A stretch of DNA of 64,000 nt, from contig CAKPKF010000005.1 of the NCBI GenBank assembly GCA_934167175.1, forward strand, positions 1 through 64,000, given 5' to 3'. How positions within the stretch are numbered: position 1 is the stretch's first letter; each line of letters opens with the position of its first letter. Origin of the DNA: an uncultured Clostridia bacterium (lineage in GTDB: Bacteria; Bacillota; Clostridia; TANB77; CAG-508). The notes beneath the pieces were generated by a model that saw only the letters and a program-made list of their open reading frames with translations, did no database searches and was not told where the DNA came from. The translations under genes and the position numbers were made by a program. Shown one piece after another: positions 63,807-64,000 of this stretch.

Positions 63807-64000
63807 ATGATAAAAAAAGGAGATATTGTAGTTAGAAAATCTTATGGAAAAGATATAATATTTAAAGTTGTAAAAATAATAAAATCAAATAACAGTCAAA
63901 TTGCAATATTAAAAGGAGTTACATTAAGAATAGAAGCAGATGCTCCAATAACAGATTTAGAAATAGCACAAAAACAAAGAGTAGAAAATAATATGAGAAA
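63807..64000 (+). CDS. yabG: sporulation-specific protease YabG, N-terminal part
   Basis: 64 residues are visible before the window ends. The start GDIVVRKSYGKDIIFKVVKI, followed by AILKGVTLRIEADAPITDL, matches the N terminus of YabG, the cysteine protease that processes spore coat proteins (and SpoIVA) in the mother cell. Ribosome binding site GAGGTGG. The catalytic part lies beyond the window. Confidence 0.75.
   Translation, partial: MIKKGDIVVRKSYGKDIIFKVVKIIKSNNSQIAILKGVTLRIEADAPITDLEIAQKQRVENNMR

Noticed and set aside
1..64000. Simple reassignment of CGG to another amino acid or to stop
   Set aside because: A sense reassignment would not change frame, and all eight sites need a +1 shift. 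Read as stop, the downstream halves would be lost.
1..64000. CRISPR arrays, insertion sequences, prophage or integrases
   Set aside because: No regularly spaced repeats, transposase, integrase or phage structural genes are seen on either strand.

Overview
The window is AT-rich DNA (A/T bases dominate throughout) from an anaerobic, endospore-forming Gram-positive bacterium, most likely an uncultured member of the Clostridia. Supporting evidence: ferredoxin-linked 2-oxoacid oxidoreductase genes, sporulation genes (cwlD, ricT/yaaT, spoIIID, yabG), a WalRK two-component system, sigma-A-like promoters, strong AGGAGG-type ribosome binding sites, and prepilin-like and dockerin-bearing surface proteins.

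Main observation. Eight genes are each split by the same event. An in-frame CGG codon is followed by a short dead-end frame, while the conserved protein continues in the +1 frame starting exactly at the GG of that CGG, always as a conserved glycine (GGA six times, GGT twice). The genes are cwlD (CGG at 10848), a giant GT84/GH94 glucan synthase (17409), walR (20146), holB (25834), a prepilin-like protein (36544), an ABC-transporter ATPase (51612), a sensor kinase (56569) and spoIIID (63221). Reading every gene by eye on both strands, I found no other in-frame CGG codon; all other CGG triplets in genes are out of frame. Two of the genes belong to families that are usually essential (walR, holB), so ordinary pseudogene decay is unlikely. 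The simplest reading is that CGG is not a normal arginine codon here and that CGGA/CGGU is decoded as glycine with a +1 shift. A systematic sequence artefact is the main alternative.

Layout. 1-8.4 kb: surface and membrane proteins, a degenerate-receiver GGDEF protein and a large alpha-2-macroglobulin with an embedded membrane domain. 8.6-19.7 kb: a Gfo/Idh/MocA protein, a Nudix hydrolase, cwlD and the glucan synthase. 19.7-22.1 kb: walRK. 22.1-24.3 kb (minus): uraA-upp behind a leader ORF whose stop codon lies in an intrinsic terminator. 24.6-28.7 kb: signal peptidase, holB-ricT, a ferredoxin and a dockerin protein. 28.7-31.9 kb (minus): porCDAB. 32-36.3 kb: cca, a hydrolase, a CmpB-like protein and an AI-2E-family exporter. 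36.4-41.4 kb: a prepilin-like gene, minD, a minE with a long lysine-rich tail, rodA and dusB. 41.5-50.2 kb: a lone MazF-type toxin, an HD-GYP protein, hpt, a dGTPase-like protein, smc and tRNA-Lys. 50.3-56.7 kb: a wall-anchored protein, then an ABC exporter with its own two-component system. 56.8-61.1 kb: corA, a cysteine-synthase-like gene, tyrA and hisC. 61.2-64 kb: a prepilin-FGE fusion, a Cys-rich unknown, spoIIID, a zinc-ribbon protein and the start of yabG.

For the eight recoded genes the coordinates span both frames, and the shift site is listed as its own feature. Where an upstream in-frame start exists, starts were set by ribosome-binding-site spacing.
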